64,000 nt of DNA from Branchiostoma floridae (lineage: Eukaryota > Chordata > Leptocardii > Amphioxiformes > Branchiostomatidae): positions 12,877,436-12,941,435 of the forward strand of contig NC_049995.1 of NCBI RefSeq assembly GCF_000003815.2, given 5' to 3'. Shown here in pieces: positions 33,301-44,215 of this stretch (the stretch's first letter is position 1; the number at the start of each line of letters is the position of its first letter). The translations under genes were made by a program, and so were the position numbers. The notes under the pieces were generated by a model. It was not told the origin of the DNA, did not search any database, and saw only the letters and a list, made by a program, of their open reading frames with translations.

Positions 33301-35602
33301 ATATCTCAATGCATGTAAGTAAACTCCTTTCTGTACATACATAGAACTCTGGAATTGCAAAAGTGTCCAAAACTGTCAACAAACTGTTTTCACAGGTACA
33401 AGTTACATACAGTTTGAAATAACATTAATAAGATCAATGTCAAACCTTCATCAATGACATTTCCTTTTTGTTGTGTTTTTCCCATAGCAAATGAGCAGCC
33501 GTTTCTTTCCTTACGACATCATCCAGACTGACGCTGTGTTAAGTCTGGATGAGGACACCATTCTCAACACTGATGAGGTGGGAAACTGCACTTTTGTCTT
33601 TATTTCACCCACTGAACCTTCTTTACATCTTGTCACTTTTATTTACTGAAGGATCATCACATTCTTACACCTTTGTAGATTGTAGACTTAAAAATCTGGC
33701 ACATAAGGTTGGCTAAATTGCTTGTCCACACTATAAATGTGCTGTCTCGAACCAGTTTAAGCTAAACTGAATTCAACGAACATTTAAGCTATATGTCATC
33801 TTCCACTGGTTGTGACAGAGAAGACAAGACACTATGTTTTACCAGTGAAATTCTCATCGTTCTCATAGCTTCACATCCTGTCCAAGTACTGTAACCCAGT
33901 CCAATAATGTACCCATTCTGTGGTCCACTGTTCAATGTTGTTGTCAAAAAGAGCTTTGGAAATTTATCAAAAAGAGCTTTGGAAATTTGTCAAAAAGAGC
34001 TAGGGTAATTTGCCCAAAAGAGCTAGGGAAATTTGTCAAAAAGAGCTAGGGAAATTTGTCAAAAAGAGCTAGGGAAATTTGTCAAAAAGAGCTAGGGAAA
34101 TTTGTCAAAAAGAGCTAGGGAAACTTGTCAAAAAGAGCTTCTGAAATTTCCCCAGTACAATGAACCTGTATATTATACTGTACAAAGCATCTGTCCTCTC
34201 TGTCACAACCAGTGGAAGAATAAGAATAGCTCCTGAATAAGAAAAGCTCCTGAATAAGAAAAGCTCCATTTTCACTTTTACCTGAGCTTGAGTTTGTTCC
34301 TCCCGTAGGTTGACTTTGCCTGCGACAAATCTTAAAAGGATTTAGGGGAACTCCCCAGTACAATGAACCTAATATATATACATTGTACTGTACATAGCGT
34401 TAACTTTCTCTTCTCTGTCACAACCACTGAAATAATAGCTTCTCAGTGAACGAAGCTGGATTTATATAATTTTCACTAGCTTAACACGAGTTTGTCCCCC
34501 CCTTAGGTTGACTTTGCCTTCGCGGTGTGGGAGAGTTTCCCAGACAGAGTGGTGGGTTACCCAGCGAGGAGCCACTACTGGGATGAGGCGAAGTCTCGCT
34601 GGGGGTACACGTCCAAGTGGACTAACGACTACTCCATGGTGCTCACTGGGGCTGCCTTCTATCATAGGTGCGTGGGGGGTTTGTTTTCTTTGTTTTGCAT
34701 ACCCACATATCTACAAATTTGGTCGTGTGGAGCATTGGCAGGGTGTGCAATTCTCAACCCAGATGTTGTAGGTTTGAATCCGTTGATATGCCACCGATCT
34801 TGTGCCCTTGGGAAAGGTACTTAACATGACTTTCCTCACTCCGTACATCGAGATGATCAAAGTTATACAGCAGTGCTCAAAATGCACTCTTGCAAACGCA
34901 ACGACATTTTGCATGGCGCTACTTAATCTTAACCCAGGTAGCTCAGTATGCAACCTGAATTTTTCCAATTTAAAAGTTTATAAATGCCCTGAATTTAGAT
35001 ACACAAGCTTAACAGTTGGTAAAAGACAAACTATTTGTATGTATGATGACATCATCTGACAACACTGTGTATATAAGTTACAAAAACTGTTAATTCGTAT
35101 ACACCTGTTTCAAGACGAGGAAAGAGACATATAAATGAATGATGTAATAATAGCAAAGCATTATACATTTTTTATTATTTTGTAAATGATAGAAGCCTTT
35201 CCTCTGAATTTACTTGAACCAATGTGCTGCTACTTTTCCTCCAGATACTACAACTTCCTGTACACCCATTGGTTGCCTGAGGAGGCCCGACGATTGGTTG
35301 ACGAGGGCGACAACTGCGAGGACATCCTCATGAACTTCCTGGTCTCCCACGTCACCAAGCTGCCCCCCATCAAGGTCACCCAGAAGAAACAGTACAAGGA
35401 GACCATGCTGCAGGGGAACAGCAAGTCCTCCCGCTGGGCTGACCCCAACCATTTCTCCCAGCGCCAGACTTGCATGAACGGTTTCGTCGATCTGTTCGGC
35501 TACATGCCGCTGAAAAGGTCGCAGATGAGACTCGACCCGCTCCTGTTTAAGGATCCCGTGTCAAACCTGAGGAAAAGATACAGACAGCTGGAGCTGGTAT
35601 AA
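30182..35602 (+). CDS. EXT1: EXT1 (exostosin-1), C-terminal 425 residues in seven exons
   Basis: Exostosin-1 is a Golgi type II membrane glycosyltransferase that works with EXT2 to polymerise heparan sulfate from UDP-GlcA and UDP-GlcNAc. The joined exons (30182-30383, 30918-31037, 31380-31631, 32298-32393, 33488-33577, 34507-34667, 35245-35602) all have AG/GT borders and keep one frame to a TAA stop. The first exon carries the end of the GT47 exostosin domain ([18 protein letters not shown]). The later exons make up the GT64 domain, with the acidic LDED motif of the nucleotide-sugar site in the 33488 exon and the near-invariant RWADP and RLDPLLFKD blocks in the last. Length from the first visible residue equals the human remainder (about 322 to 746). 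The N-terminal exon, which encodes the membrane anchor and most of GT47, is not in the window. EXT1 rather than EXT2 or EXTL is chosen because near-identity to remembered human EXT1 runs along the whole length. Confidence 0.96.
30918..31037 (+). CDS. EXT1: EXT1 exon, linker between GT47 and GT64
   Basis: Acceptor ATCCCAG and donor GTGAGG. The exon is phase 0 to phase 0 and 120 nt, reading [20 protein letters not shown] and ending IVLTTLE. The size matches human exon 4 as I recall it. Confidence 0.95.
31380..31631 (+). CDS. EXT1: EXT1 exon, start of GT64 domain
   Basis: Acceptor CATTGCAG and donor GTAAGT, phase 0 to 0, 84 codons. It contains [13 protein letters not shown], the first strand of the GT64 fold, and ends MSKHAAQ. 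It appears to equal human exons 5 and 6 joined. Its 3' third together with the donor is duplicated 182 bp downstream (31733-31830). Confidence 0.95.
31549..31860 (+). repeat. Partial duplication of EXT1 exon 3' end with donor
   Basis: The last 80 bp of the exon and its GTAAGT donor (31551-31645) recur 182 bp downstream (31733-31827), followed in both by GTCTGCATGGGGG. The copy keeps the reading frame; of four differing codons three are synonymous and one changes A to V. Confidence 0.93.
32298..32393 (+). CDS. EXT1: EXT1 exon, GT64 domain
   Basis: Acceptor GTTCCAG and donor GTGAGC, phase 0 to 0, 32 codons reading [19 protein letters not shown] and ending GQSK. Size (96 nt) and phases match human exon 7 as I recall it. 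Confidence 0.95.
32808..33098. mobile_element. CAGGGCTCGAA element, GGGACA subtype
   Basis: It begins CAGGGCTCGAAGTTAAC and ends GTTAAGTTTGAGGCCTG. GGGACA or TGTCCC recurs about ten times in the two halves. TATCA stands at both sides (32802-32806 and 33099-33103), with one extra G at the left. It lies in an EXT1 intron. Confidence 0.75.
33488..33577 (+). CDS. EXT1: EXT1 exon with DXD-type motif
   Basis: Acceptor CCCATAG and donor GTGGGA, 30 codons, phase 0 to 0. It encodes [20 protein letters not shown] and then D, which includes the acidic DED triplet (SLDED) of GT64 enzymes that coordinates the metal and nucleotide sugar. Confidence 0.95.
33943..34150. repeat. Nine-copy minisatellite, 23-bp unit
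   Basis: The unit TCAAAAAGAGCTAGGGAAATTTG is repeated head to tail about nine times with point changes (described by positions 34035-34057 as the typical copy; key words AAAAAGAGCT and AAATTTG). There are no spacers, so it is not a CRISPR. It lies in an EXT1 intron. Confidence 0.95.
34151..34530 (+). repeat. Tandem duplication carrying a decoy EXT1 splice acceptor
   Basis: CAGTACAATGAACCT, CTCTGTCACAACCA, GAGTTTGT, then a TAG acceptor and GTTGACTTTGCC occur at 34151-34325 and again at 34356-34530. Only the second continues into the real exon. The first loses the frame after TTTGCCTGCGAC. Confidence 0.9.
34507..34667 (+). CDS. EXT1: EXT1 exon, GT64 domain
   Basis: Acceptor CCTTAG and donor GTGCGT. 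It starts in phase 0 and ends two bases into a codon (161 nt, equal to human exon 9 as I recall it). It reads [20 protein letters not shown] and on to [17 protein letters not shown] decayed copy of its acceptor and first bases lies about 200 bp upstream. Confidence 0.95.
34720..34860 (+). repeat. tRNA-derived SINE fragment in EXT1 intron
   Basis: TGGTCGTGTGGAGCATTGGC (A-box region) and GGTTTGAATCC (B box) are followed by GTGCCCTTGGGAAAGGTACT, a core I recall from deuterostome SINEs. Confidence 0.65.
35245..35602 (+). CDS. EXT1: EXT1 terminal coding exon
   Basis: Acceptor CTCCAG. The first base completes an R codon, followed by 118 codons and TAA. It carries [27 protein letters not shown] and RWADPNHF and ends [10 protein letters not shown], the same C-terminal design as human EXT1. 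Confidence 0.96.
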
Positions 35603-37027
35603 CAGTAGCTGGGCCGCCCCTTCCCCAACCCCCTAGCCTAGCCTCCAGAGGGTGTGAAGGGGGATATGGTAACTTACTCCCCATTCGATAATGTTTATAG
35701 AATTGTACAAATTTTGTTGTATAGACTTGTCTTTTCCGAATGAAGAAATAGCGGTTTGTTGTTGCAACTTTGAGTCAGATAAAAAAGAGAAAAAAAGTTC
35801 TATGCAAGTTTTATTTGTGGTCAAAGTAGTATCGCCTTAAGTTCAGTTAGCAATAGTTTAACCCAACAAAAACACCACCAAACAAATGATTCAAAAATAT
35901 GGCTTTTTTAAAACCCCTTTCACACCCTCGCCAGTATCAGTAAAACCCCATATGGCACCTTTGTTGTACAAATTTATTCTATAGCCATAGTCGACATGTA
36001 CATGACAATCAGGCCTTCCCTTTCAACCTGCCAAGAAAAATGCAAATTTTCCGACAGATGATTCAACTCAAGAAGCACCCAAACCTACAGTCTCATCTGG
36101 ACTGGACTGTAGGCTCCAGAGATTCGGGGGGACGGCAAGTTTTTCAGTAAGGAACGTCGGTTTGAAGACCAAGTCGAAACTTCCTTTGGTAAGCAGAAAT
36201 GTTCTTTAAAAGCTCTGAGAAAGCAAGGAGCTCCTTGTAGAAAGGAAGTATCATTTGGTGACAATTTTGCTAGTGTACCCTCAACCTCTGGGGCCTACGG
36301 TCAAACTTCCATGAACAGAAAAAAACTGACAGCAGCATGGCAAAGAAATGAAATTGTCGCATGTTGGTAATCCGAGCCACACGGTTGTTTCTCTGGATTG
36401 TTTGCTGCTCCATTCTTAAAAGGAAGTTGTAGGTTTTGTGCTGAATGGTTTGTTGGCAGACTTGTGTAGCTGTAGTACCCAGAGGCGTCGTGCAAAACAA
36501 GGGAAGGCGGTGCTAGGGACAGCCCCAGAGTCAAGCCATACTGCTTGACCCATGCCATGACATTTGTGTACCCAGAGACTGATGACATCACATCCACACG
36601 AGAAGTGCTGATGTCGCCCCAGTGTTGTGTAGATGGCCTGATATGTGGCGGCTGCTATGCAGCCGTGTGTAAGTAGAGAAATTTTGACAAAGAAACATGC
36701 TATTTTCTTAACTTTTCTAATTCAGTCTTTTCTAGATGGCTGTGTACTTATAAATGACAGATAGATAAAGATAAGATGTTTATGATAAGGATGCTGTTTA
36801 AATGTCTTGCCTTTCTCAATGGATGATGTAGAAAATAAGCTGTAAGATATTAGCAAGGCTTTCTGTAGCACTCATGACATATAAGATGGTATTTTTAGGT
36901 AAAAGTTGAAGCGTTTTGTGATCATGCACTGTTTTCTGGAGAATTTGTTTGATTTCAAAATCATGAAGAAGAAGAAGGATGAATTCTCTATGGTTAAGAT
37001 ATTGTAAGATACATGTAGTTATGATTG

Positions 37028-37033
37028 AATAAA
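37028..37033 (+). promoter_or_regulatory. Candidate EXT1 poly(A) signal
   Basis: This is the first canonical AATAAA noticed downstream of the EXT1 stop, 1.4 kb away. Use in vivo is not shown. Confidence 0.3.
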
Positions 37034-40014
37034 TTTCAGATTTTATGGATAGAGTGAGCATTCAAGCCCCCCTCCCTCTTTCCCAGGTATCGCCAAGTGT
37101 CACCACAATACAGTTTTACATGATTAACATGGTTGAAATTATGAATTTTTGTGTGTACTGTGCGACTGTTAAGTCACATATTCAAATTTACCTTACAACT
37201 TCCAGGTTTGACCATGTAGCATGTTGGACAATAAGGCAGTTCATGGTTCCAGCTGCTCATCCACAGCAGTAATGCATGGAGGGTAATATGTCAAAGGTTA
37301 AGGCCCTTAACAGTTCTTGTCCATACCATGTGCTACATGTTTATATCTCAGGGGCCTTGACCTTTGACATTTTACCTACAATGGGTAGTTGGAACTATGC
37401 ATTACCTTCTGCATATAGAAATGTCATATTCAAGTCACTTCAGACATCCTATACCACAAACAAACAAAATCCAATCCAATATTTTTATATTTTGGATTTT
37501 TGTGTCTGTATAACATCATCACACGACGCACTACAAGCAAGATCATCAACATGGTTTATTTTACCTTCCTCGTGGTAAGGTAGCCATTTTACACAGACTG
37601 CATGTTGTTACAAAATTAAGTTAAACTAAAGAGGGTATCTCACCGGACTCTGGTACTTTGGTGTCGTCGCTGTGTTCTAATTCTCATTCTTATGTTACCC
37701 TTGACTTTATAATGGGAATATCCTGTGAAATAAACAAATATGACTAAAAAGACAGCAAAACACACGCAGCCTAAAAAGGTCACACCAAAAGTAACTGGAT
37801 GTGATTTTGGAAATGGTCAGATGTGTCTTTCGTCAGTGACACTGGATGGCTATCTGAAACATCTGACTGTTTCCTAAATCATATCCAGTTGTTGAGTAAC
37901 TGCTTTTTGTCATATCTTACTACTTGAATGTCTAACCTTCATTGATGTATCATAGAAAGGTTATTCTTTTATTCACTAGATATGTTCGACACTCTGTCAA
38001 ATTGCTTTGCCGCAGTGACACTGCAAAAGTACATCAGCTTAAGTGAGACACCCACTTAACTGTCAGCAGCTCTTTTACTACTGTCAAAAACCAAGTACTA
38101 CCAAATTAGATCATGTTCACCAGACCAAGTTGTTGCTACGTTGTTAAGTTAGTAAAGTTCTGGTTCAATTGTATTAAGCATAAAGCTGTCTATATCGCTC
38201 ACTGAATGTAGGTTAAGGTACACACACTATCAGCTATCTTTTAATGTTTCTGTTGTTGGGAGGGGGATTTGTGTAAATGAAATGAAATATGATTAGAACT
38301 GTGCAGTTCTCAGAGTTGGAAAACCTAGTGGATTTTCCCGTGCTTGACTATATACTTTGGGAAGGTTGGGAACAATACTGTCAATTATAAGTAAGGTATG
38401 TGTTAGTAACTGACCAGCTGGTTTCTTGTGTGTTTCTGACATGTTGGTTTCTTAAGGTCTTTACTTTGCTGTGTGTATTTCCTGATTGGTTTAGAGATAT
38501 GTTAATGATGATGATATTTTTGTGTACAAGCAGTAGATATGTAAGTTGGTGGGGCATTTTGTTCAGTTAGGGTTAATGCTTTGCAATACGGTGCAACATT
38601 AGGACTATAAGTCATAATATCACCTTTCACCTGTGTTATTGCGTTAGGTTGACCTTTGACATGACCATTGGCCTTTGACATGACCTTTGGCTTTTGACAT
38701 TGGTCATAAACATTAGTGAATTTTACAAAAACTAAAATCTTACATACATTGGCAATGCTCAACCAAATTCTTGTCCAACTCTTCTCAGCGCATTTTCTGT
38801 ATTCGCTAAGCCTGCTTATTTTCTGTGTTTTTAAGTTTACCGATGTGAAATGTATTTACATATGTGATAGTTGTTTAGTTTTGAGAGAAAAATCTTGGTG
38901 ATTATTTTGTTTAGTCCAGTTTGGCTGCAGCCAATAAATGGCCAGGTAGAAATTTCCCTTTTACCTGTTTATAAGTTAGCAAATAGTCTTTAACTTCTTT
39001 TATTATTTTCCTGGATTGTGCAAAATGTAATGGTTGTCAATATTATGTACAAATCTTATGTATATTTATTTGCCGCAAAATCTGTATAGTGTACAAATGT
39101 GTAAACCATGGCTAAGCGAGAATTGTGAGTTATTTTCTTTTTTTCGTCTTTTTTTTGTTGACATTTGGCTGCTTGAAAGTACATGTGTGGCAAGTGGTGG
39201 GGGACTGTGACTGCATTTGTAAGTCAGACGTTTTTAGGAATCCGCTAACCTGATATCAAAGTGTTAATATAAGGCCACCCCTGTCACAGAATGGAATGAC
39301 CATGCCAAAGCATATACATGTATAACTACTCTTTGGGATAGGCCATTCCATTTTACAAAAAGGGGGTGCTGCCTTCATAAACAAGGATATATATGATTCA
39401 CCGAAATGGCAAAAATTTGGTGAAGCAGAAATTTCAATTTCTTCCATTTTTTGGCGACGCCACAGGGGCGGAGCCTATTCTCTTTTAAGATGGAAACGTG
39501 CCAATTTGATACCTTTGGGGCCATACACCTATAACTGTCCAATAGAATTTAATGTCTTCCTGTTCCAAAAGTATAAGAATGTTTTTAAACCCTCGAAATG
39601 CCCAAGTCGTCGGTCTTGGCCAGTAAGTTCCTATACTGTTTTGAGACGACGCCTTATTGTACCTCGAACATGTTACGATATGTCCATATTTGAGGTTGCT
39701 CATTGTTTTTATGCCTTTGCTCCATTGTTTGTTAACATAGATGTGAACAGGTGATTCTTGTACTTTCCGATGAGTATATGTGCAAATGTCGCATCCCTTT
39801 TGTAATCTAAACAATGATAATTATAATAACCTTGCCGAAATACACAGTGGTGGTTGTTTTTACTGTGTGTGTGCGGTTTTGATGTAGTCAGTGTGTAAAA
39901 AGAGAGTTTATCTGGATCCGTAAGTTTTTCTGCATCACATACAAGACCACAGCATGAGAAGGACAAAAGATACCTGAATCAAACGTTCTGCTGCAGTGCC
40001 AAGATCATATACCA

Positions 40015-40305
40015 GTTTTGCCAAGCCTCCGTAGCAGGCTCTATGGGGCTTTTTTCGGCTCATAATATACTTTTGCTGACCGTTCCTTTTTGCACTGGGT
40101 CGCTGTCCAATGAATCTGCCACGGCTGGCAATCAGCGACCCAGTACAGAAAGAAATGGTCAGCTAAAGTGTATTCTCACCTCACCGGTCCCATAGCCAAG
40201 TGTATCATGAGCCGAAAAAGGGCCCCAGAGTTACGTGACTCAACCTCTGCTTTGAGAGTACCAGATACTTAGTAGCCTGCTACGGAGGCTAAGTCTTGTT
40301 GGCAT
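40015..40305. repeat. 290-bp foldback element
   Basis: AGCCTCCGTAGCAGGCT pairs exactly with AGCCTGCTACGGAGGCT. Inside, TTTTTCGGCTCAT pairs with ATGAGCCGAAAAA and CTGGGTCGCTG with CAGCGACCCAG, so the element is nested palindromes. Confidence 0.88.
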
Positions 40306-40499
40306 AGGAGTGTGCATATTCTCCCTGTAGCCGGTGTGGCCGTGGAAGCAAGTGTGTACATGTGATGAGGATCTTCTTTAGTTTGTAAGGAGCCCCGCGC
40401 GTCTGTAACATTAATGATTAATAGAGCTGATGAAATCTTTTATTTCATGTCTTACCTACAGATTGATATGCGCAATTTCTGATATGTTATGTTCGAATG

Positions 40500-41784
40500 T
40501 GTTTGTGTGATGTGGTTCTCATTTAGCTTGTAAGGAGCCCCGCGCGAAGCAGGGCAGAGAAAAATTGAGTTATAGACTCATTGACTGTTCCCCTCCACGG
40601 AAATCTTTAGTAAAAGGCGAAAGATTTGTGCGTGGTGGTTTGAAGGGAAACCAGAGTAACAAGCTCGTGCAAATCCAAGATTTACCCCCGATTTGAATGC
40701 TCATATTTCTTTTGTGGTTTCTACATGTTGTGATTTTCTTACTTTTTCATTGAAAAGTGTACCATTTCTTTAGGGTTTAACAGTGTAATTATCTTATTGA
40801 TTTTTGTTAATTTATTGCCCTGTATGTAAACCTGACGTTTACTCCACAATGTTACATAAAAACCAAATGAAAAGTAAAAACATGCCGTTTATAAACTTGA
40901 AATTGACCGCAAAGGATCTTGGGAATCGTTATACATGTATCAATAACCAGCCGACTACAGGACACAATGCTTGTTTGTTTGAACCTTTGTTTGTTCAAGG
41001 TCATGGGAGCTCAATGGTAAAATCGACCTGCCGGCCGCTTTTCATCATTTATGCCATGAGGGCATGATAGGTACTGTACAGCTGCTGCATGATTCGAGTC
41101 GCCTGAACTTTGCATTTAGACAAAGCTAAATTCACACTCAAAACTGTAACGTTACAAAGGCAATCAGAGAAAGGCTGACCTCGCAACTTTCACGTTGGTC
41201 AGATTCATACGCATTCCGTTTGTAGTGTCGATTGGATGTATCGGCTTAGACAGTGCGACTCCTTTCGGTATTGAATGGGACGACAGCAACATACGGCAGA
41301 CAATACTAGTATTGTCTTTGTCGGCTGGTCTTTGACGTTGACATGACGTTGAAGTTCCCAAGAGCCTCTGCGGCCGATTTCAAGTTTATTAACCCCAGAT
41401 CTTTACTATTCATTTAGGTTCATTGCAACACTATGCAGTAGATTTCGGATTTTGATATAAAACAATAGATAATAAAAAGCAAGATACCTGCCTACCCTGT
41501 CAGACTCTTGGAATAATAATATGCTTTTCCGTGGACGATATCCAAATTTTCATTCTGAACATTTCATGACCACGAAAGAAATGATAACATCTCAAAACCG
41601 ACTGAAATTTTGAGTCTTACATTCTTACTCTGGTTTCCCTTCAACTTCCACGCACAAATCTTTCGCCTTTTACTAAAGATTTCCGTGGAGGGGAACAGTC
41701 AATGAGTCTATAACTCAATTTTTCTCTGCCCTGCTTCGAGCGGGGCTTCTTACAAACTAAAGAATGATCACATCATACAAACAT
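40500..41784. mobile_element. Element with long terminal inverted repeats (about 235 bp)
   Basis: The arms 40500-40735 and 41548-41784 are reverse complements with scattered changes, sharing CCTCCACGGAAATCTTTAGT, AAAGGCGAAAGATTTGTGCG and GGAGCCCCGC. The first 25 bp also occur separately at 40377-40402. The 810-bp interior shows no transposase. A third, solo arm is at 43880-44215. Confidence 0.8.
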
Positions 41785-42239
41785 GCTGATTATCTGATTA
41801 AAAACACACGAGTACTGAAGTGCGTATGAGATCTGTATGAAAGTCTTAGCCTCTACCAAAATCCAAAATCACTCTAAAAGTAGTCGAAATGTACAAATGT
41901 AGACACATAACATGTCAAACGATTCAATAAGCTGACAGACGAGTATGGTTTGTAACCCAGCTATAACCCGACAATAGTATCCATAGTATCATGTAGTTGA
42001 TTAGACACTAGTTTTATGTACTTACTTCTCTTTTTCTTGAGACTGTGTATGCAATTAGCCCTCGGGCATGATTTTGCAAATAAACAATTATATCGAGTGG
42101 ACCAATGCAACAGTGTTGCGGGAGGAACTAAGGTATAAGGTAAGGTATATCATAACTCGTTTGGCATGGTATCTGTTTATATTTGTCCAATTTCAACTAT
42201 TTTTCCAACGACCTGGTAGAGACTACAATATATAAGGAC

Positions 42240-42570
42240 CTTATAAGTTCTTGATTATATATGCACGTGTGTGCTGGCTATGTTGATGGAAGTGCTGCCC
42301 CTACGGCCAGTGAGGCTATGGGACCGGTGAGGTGAGGTGAGGTGCTGGCTATAGGCAAGGGGGTTATATAACCTCCTTGCTATAGGGAAAGAATTTGCCA
42401 GAGCAGAGGAGTTGGGCCATCATAGGCCTAGGGTTTCATTGGTCGGTGGAAGTGGGACTGTCGGTGGAAGTGGGACTGTCTCATAGACGAAGATGGGAAA
42501 CTTATGTTGATGGCATTGATGCCCCTACAGCCGGTGAGGCTATGGGACCGGTGAGGTGAGCTGAGGTCTC
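42240..42570. repeat. Duplicated block with GAGGCTATGGGACCGGTGAG
   Basis: TGTTGATGG, GCCCCTACGGCC or GCCCCTACAGCC, and GTGAGGCTATGGGACCGGTG occur at 42279-42345 and 42502-42568. The complement appears in the foldback at 40180-40200. Confidence 0.75.
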
Positions 42571-42818
42571 TCTTCGCCAATTATTCACCCCATTTTTGCG
42601 GAATTGTACTACCCGCTCCTGAGTAGGAAGGCCTGGTGGAGCCTACAAACATCCTACCGTTAAGTATTGCCTGTAATATTGTAGCATGGCCGAACAGGTG
42701 TATCGCTTAGACGTGGCGCCCTCTATCTGTACAGCCTGGAACGACAGACGACATTGTGTCTTTGACGTTGGCATGACGTTGAAGTTCCCAAGAGCCTCTA
42801 CGGTCGAGTTTTATTTCA

Positions 42819-43707
42819 TTAGGCCATGTTGATTTGATTGTATGGATGACATCCTCCGGGAACTCCAAAACTGATGCGAGCGAGCGAATAAAAAAAAAGT
42901 TTGGCAAAAAAAAAAAGTTGCCTTCAGTATGAAAGCAAAGTGACAAGGAAGGTTGAACATACATGTTTGTAGGACTAAACACACATAGTATGGTATACCA
43001 ACAGTTAGGTGTAGGGACCAGTACATCATACGGGTGCAAAACATTTTTTTTTTCTTCTTGGACCAATCCGAAAAAACAGACCTGAAAAAAAACACAGAGG
43101 AACAGGTTTCGCCAATTACAAAATGGACACATGATGTCGGCAGGCATTTGGGGTCTTACCAGGGGCCAAGAAGACAACAAGAGCGAAGTCAAGTAGAGTT
43201 TATAGTCAATTGCACCAAGTTTCTACAGCCAAAGGTACAGAGACAGTTAGCCTTTATTACATGGAGATGGGATTTTAAAATGCAGTGGGAGTCCAATAAT
43301 CCACCAAACAGATTCCTTTGTAGCAAAATTGACCAATTACCATTGTTTTGAGTATTGCCAGTTCTCAAGTTTCCACAGACAATAAGGTCCAGGTTCATGT
43401 CCGGACCTGGAAATGATCCTCTGGACCTGAATTTTCTGTACTGGTACCTCCCCCAACCAACAATAGATTTTTTTTCTTTCTGTCCTTTCACATCTTATTC
43501 TTTGACTTTAGATTCATATTGGCATTCTATGGCATTAGTTATCTGTTTTCTGATACTTTTTTTTTCAATCTACTGAATATTTGTGCTCATTTTACAGCTG
43601 CTTTGCACAATTTATAGTGTGGTCGAAAACTTTTTTTTTTTTTGGAAATTGCCGAAAATTGGTGCGAGCGCGGATGTCATCCATATAATCAAATCAACGT
43701 GGCCTTA
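42819..43707. mobile_element. TIR element with a nested repeat
   Basis: TTAGGCCATGTTGATTTGAT and TGGATGACATCC at the left are answered by GGATGTCATCCATATAATC and AAATCAACGTGGCCTTA at the right. The interior 43015-43447 is a copy of the repeat at 27705-28312. End fragments of this family lie at 8084-8165 and 51225-51338. Confidence 0.8.
43015..43447. repeat. Dispersed repeat family, copy B, nested
   Basis: It matches 27705-28312 through AACAAGAGCGAAGT, AAGTTTCTACAG, CACCAAACAGATTCCTTTGT and TTGTTTTGAGTATTGCC. The edges GGACCAGTAC and GTACTGGTACC are short inverted ends. Confidence 0.72.
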
Positions 43708-43879
43708 ATGCTAGATTTTTCCTTTTCATTGTTGGTCTTTCTTGCAAAGTTACGTAGTAAAGATCAGGTGTTTCATATAGGTTAATGTATAAACAATAAG
43801 TAAAATAACTACGCTGTTAAACTTCTAGAAAAATAGTACACTTTTCTTTGCAAATTTAAGGAATTGTTGTCGGAAGATT

Positions 43880-44215
43880 TTACGACCACAAAAAGAACGT
43901 TATCATCTCAGATGCGGGGCAATTTTTCAGTTTACAATCGTTACTCTGGTTTTCTTTCAAACCACCACGCACAAATCTTTCGCCTTTTACTAAAGATTTC
44001 CGTGGAGGGGAACAGTCAATGAGTCTATAACTCAATTTTTCTCTGCCCTACTTCGCACGGGGCTCCTTACAAACTAAAGTAAACCCACACCACACAAACA
44101 CACTGATTACAGACTTGAAGTGGGTTCACACTTGCGTCTACATAAAAGTCCGGGAGGTCTGTGTGGATGTCTTAGCCTCTACCAGGCTCCAAACATCACT
44201 GGAAAAGTAGTACAA
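43880..44215. repeat. Solo arm of the 40500-41784 element family
   Basis: It matches 41548-41890, including TTACTCTGGTTT, AAATCTTTCGCCTTTTACTA and CTTAGCCTCTACCA. Confidence 0.82.

Noticed and set aside
33943-34150. CRISPR-like array
   Set aside because: The 23-bp units are head to tail without unique spacers and the host is an animal.
36270-36597. Minus-strand frames of 76-98 codons after EXT1
   Set aside because: Low-complexity translation without recognisable domain, probably in the EXT1 3' UTR.
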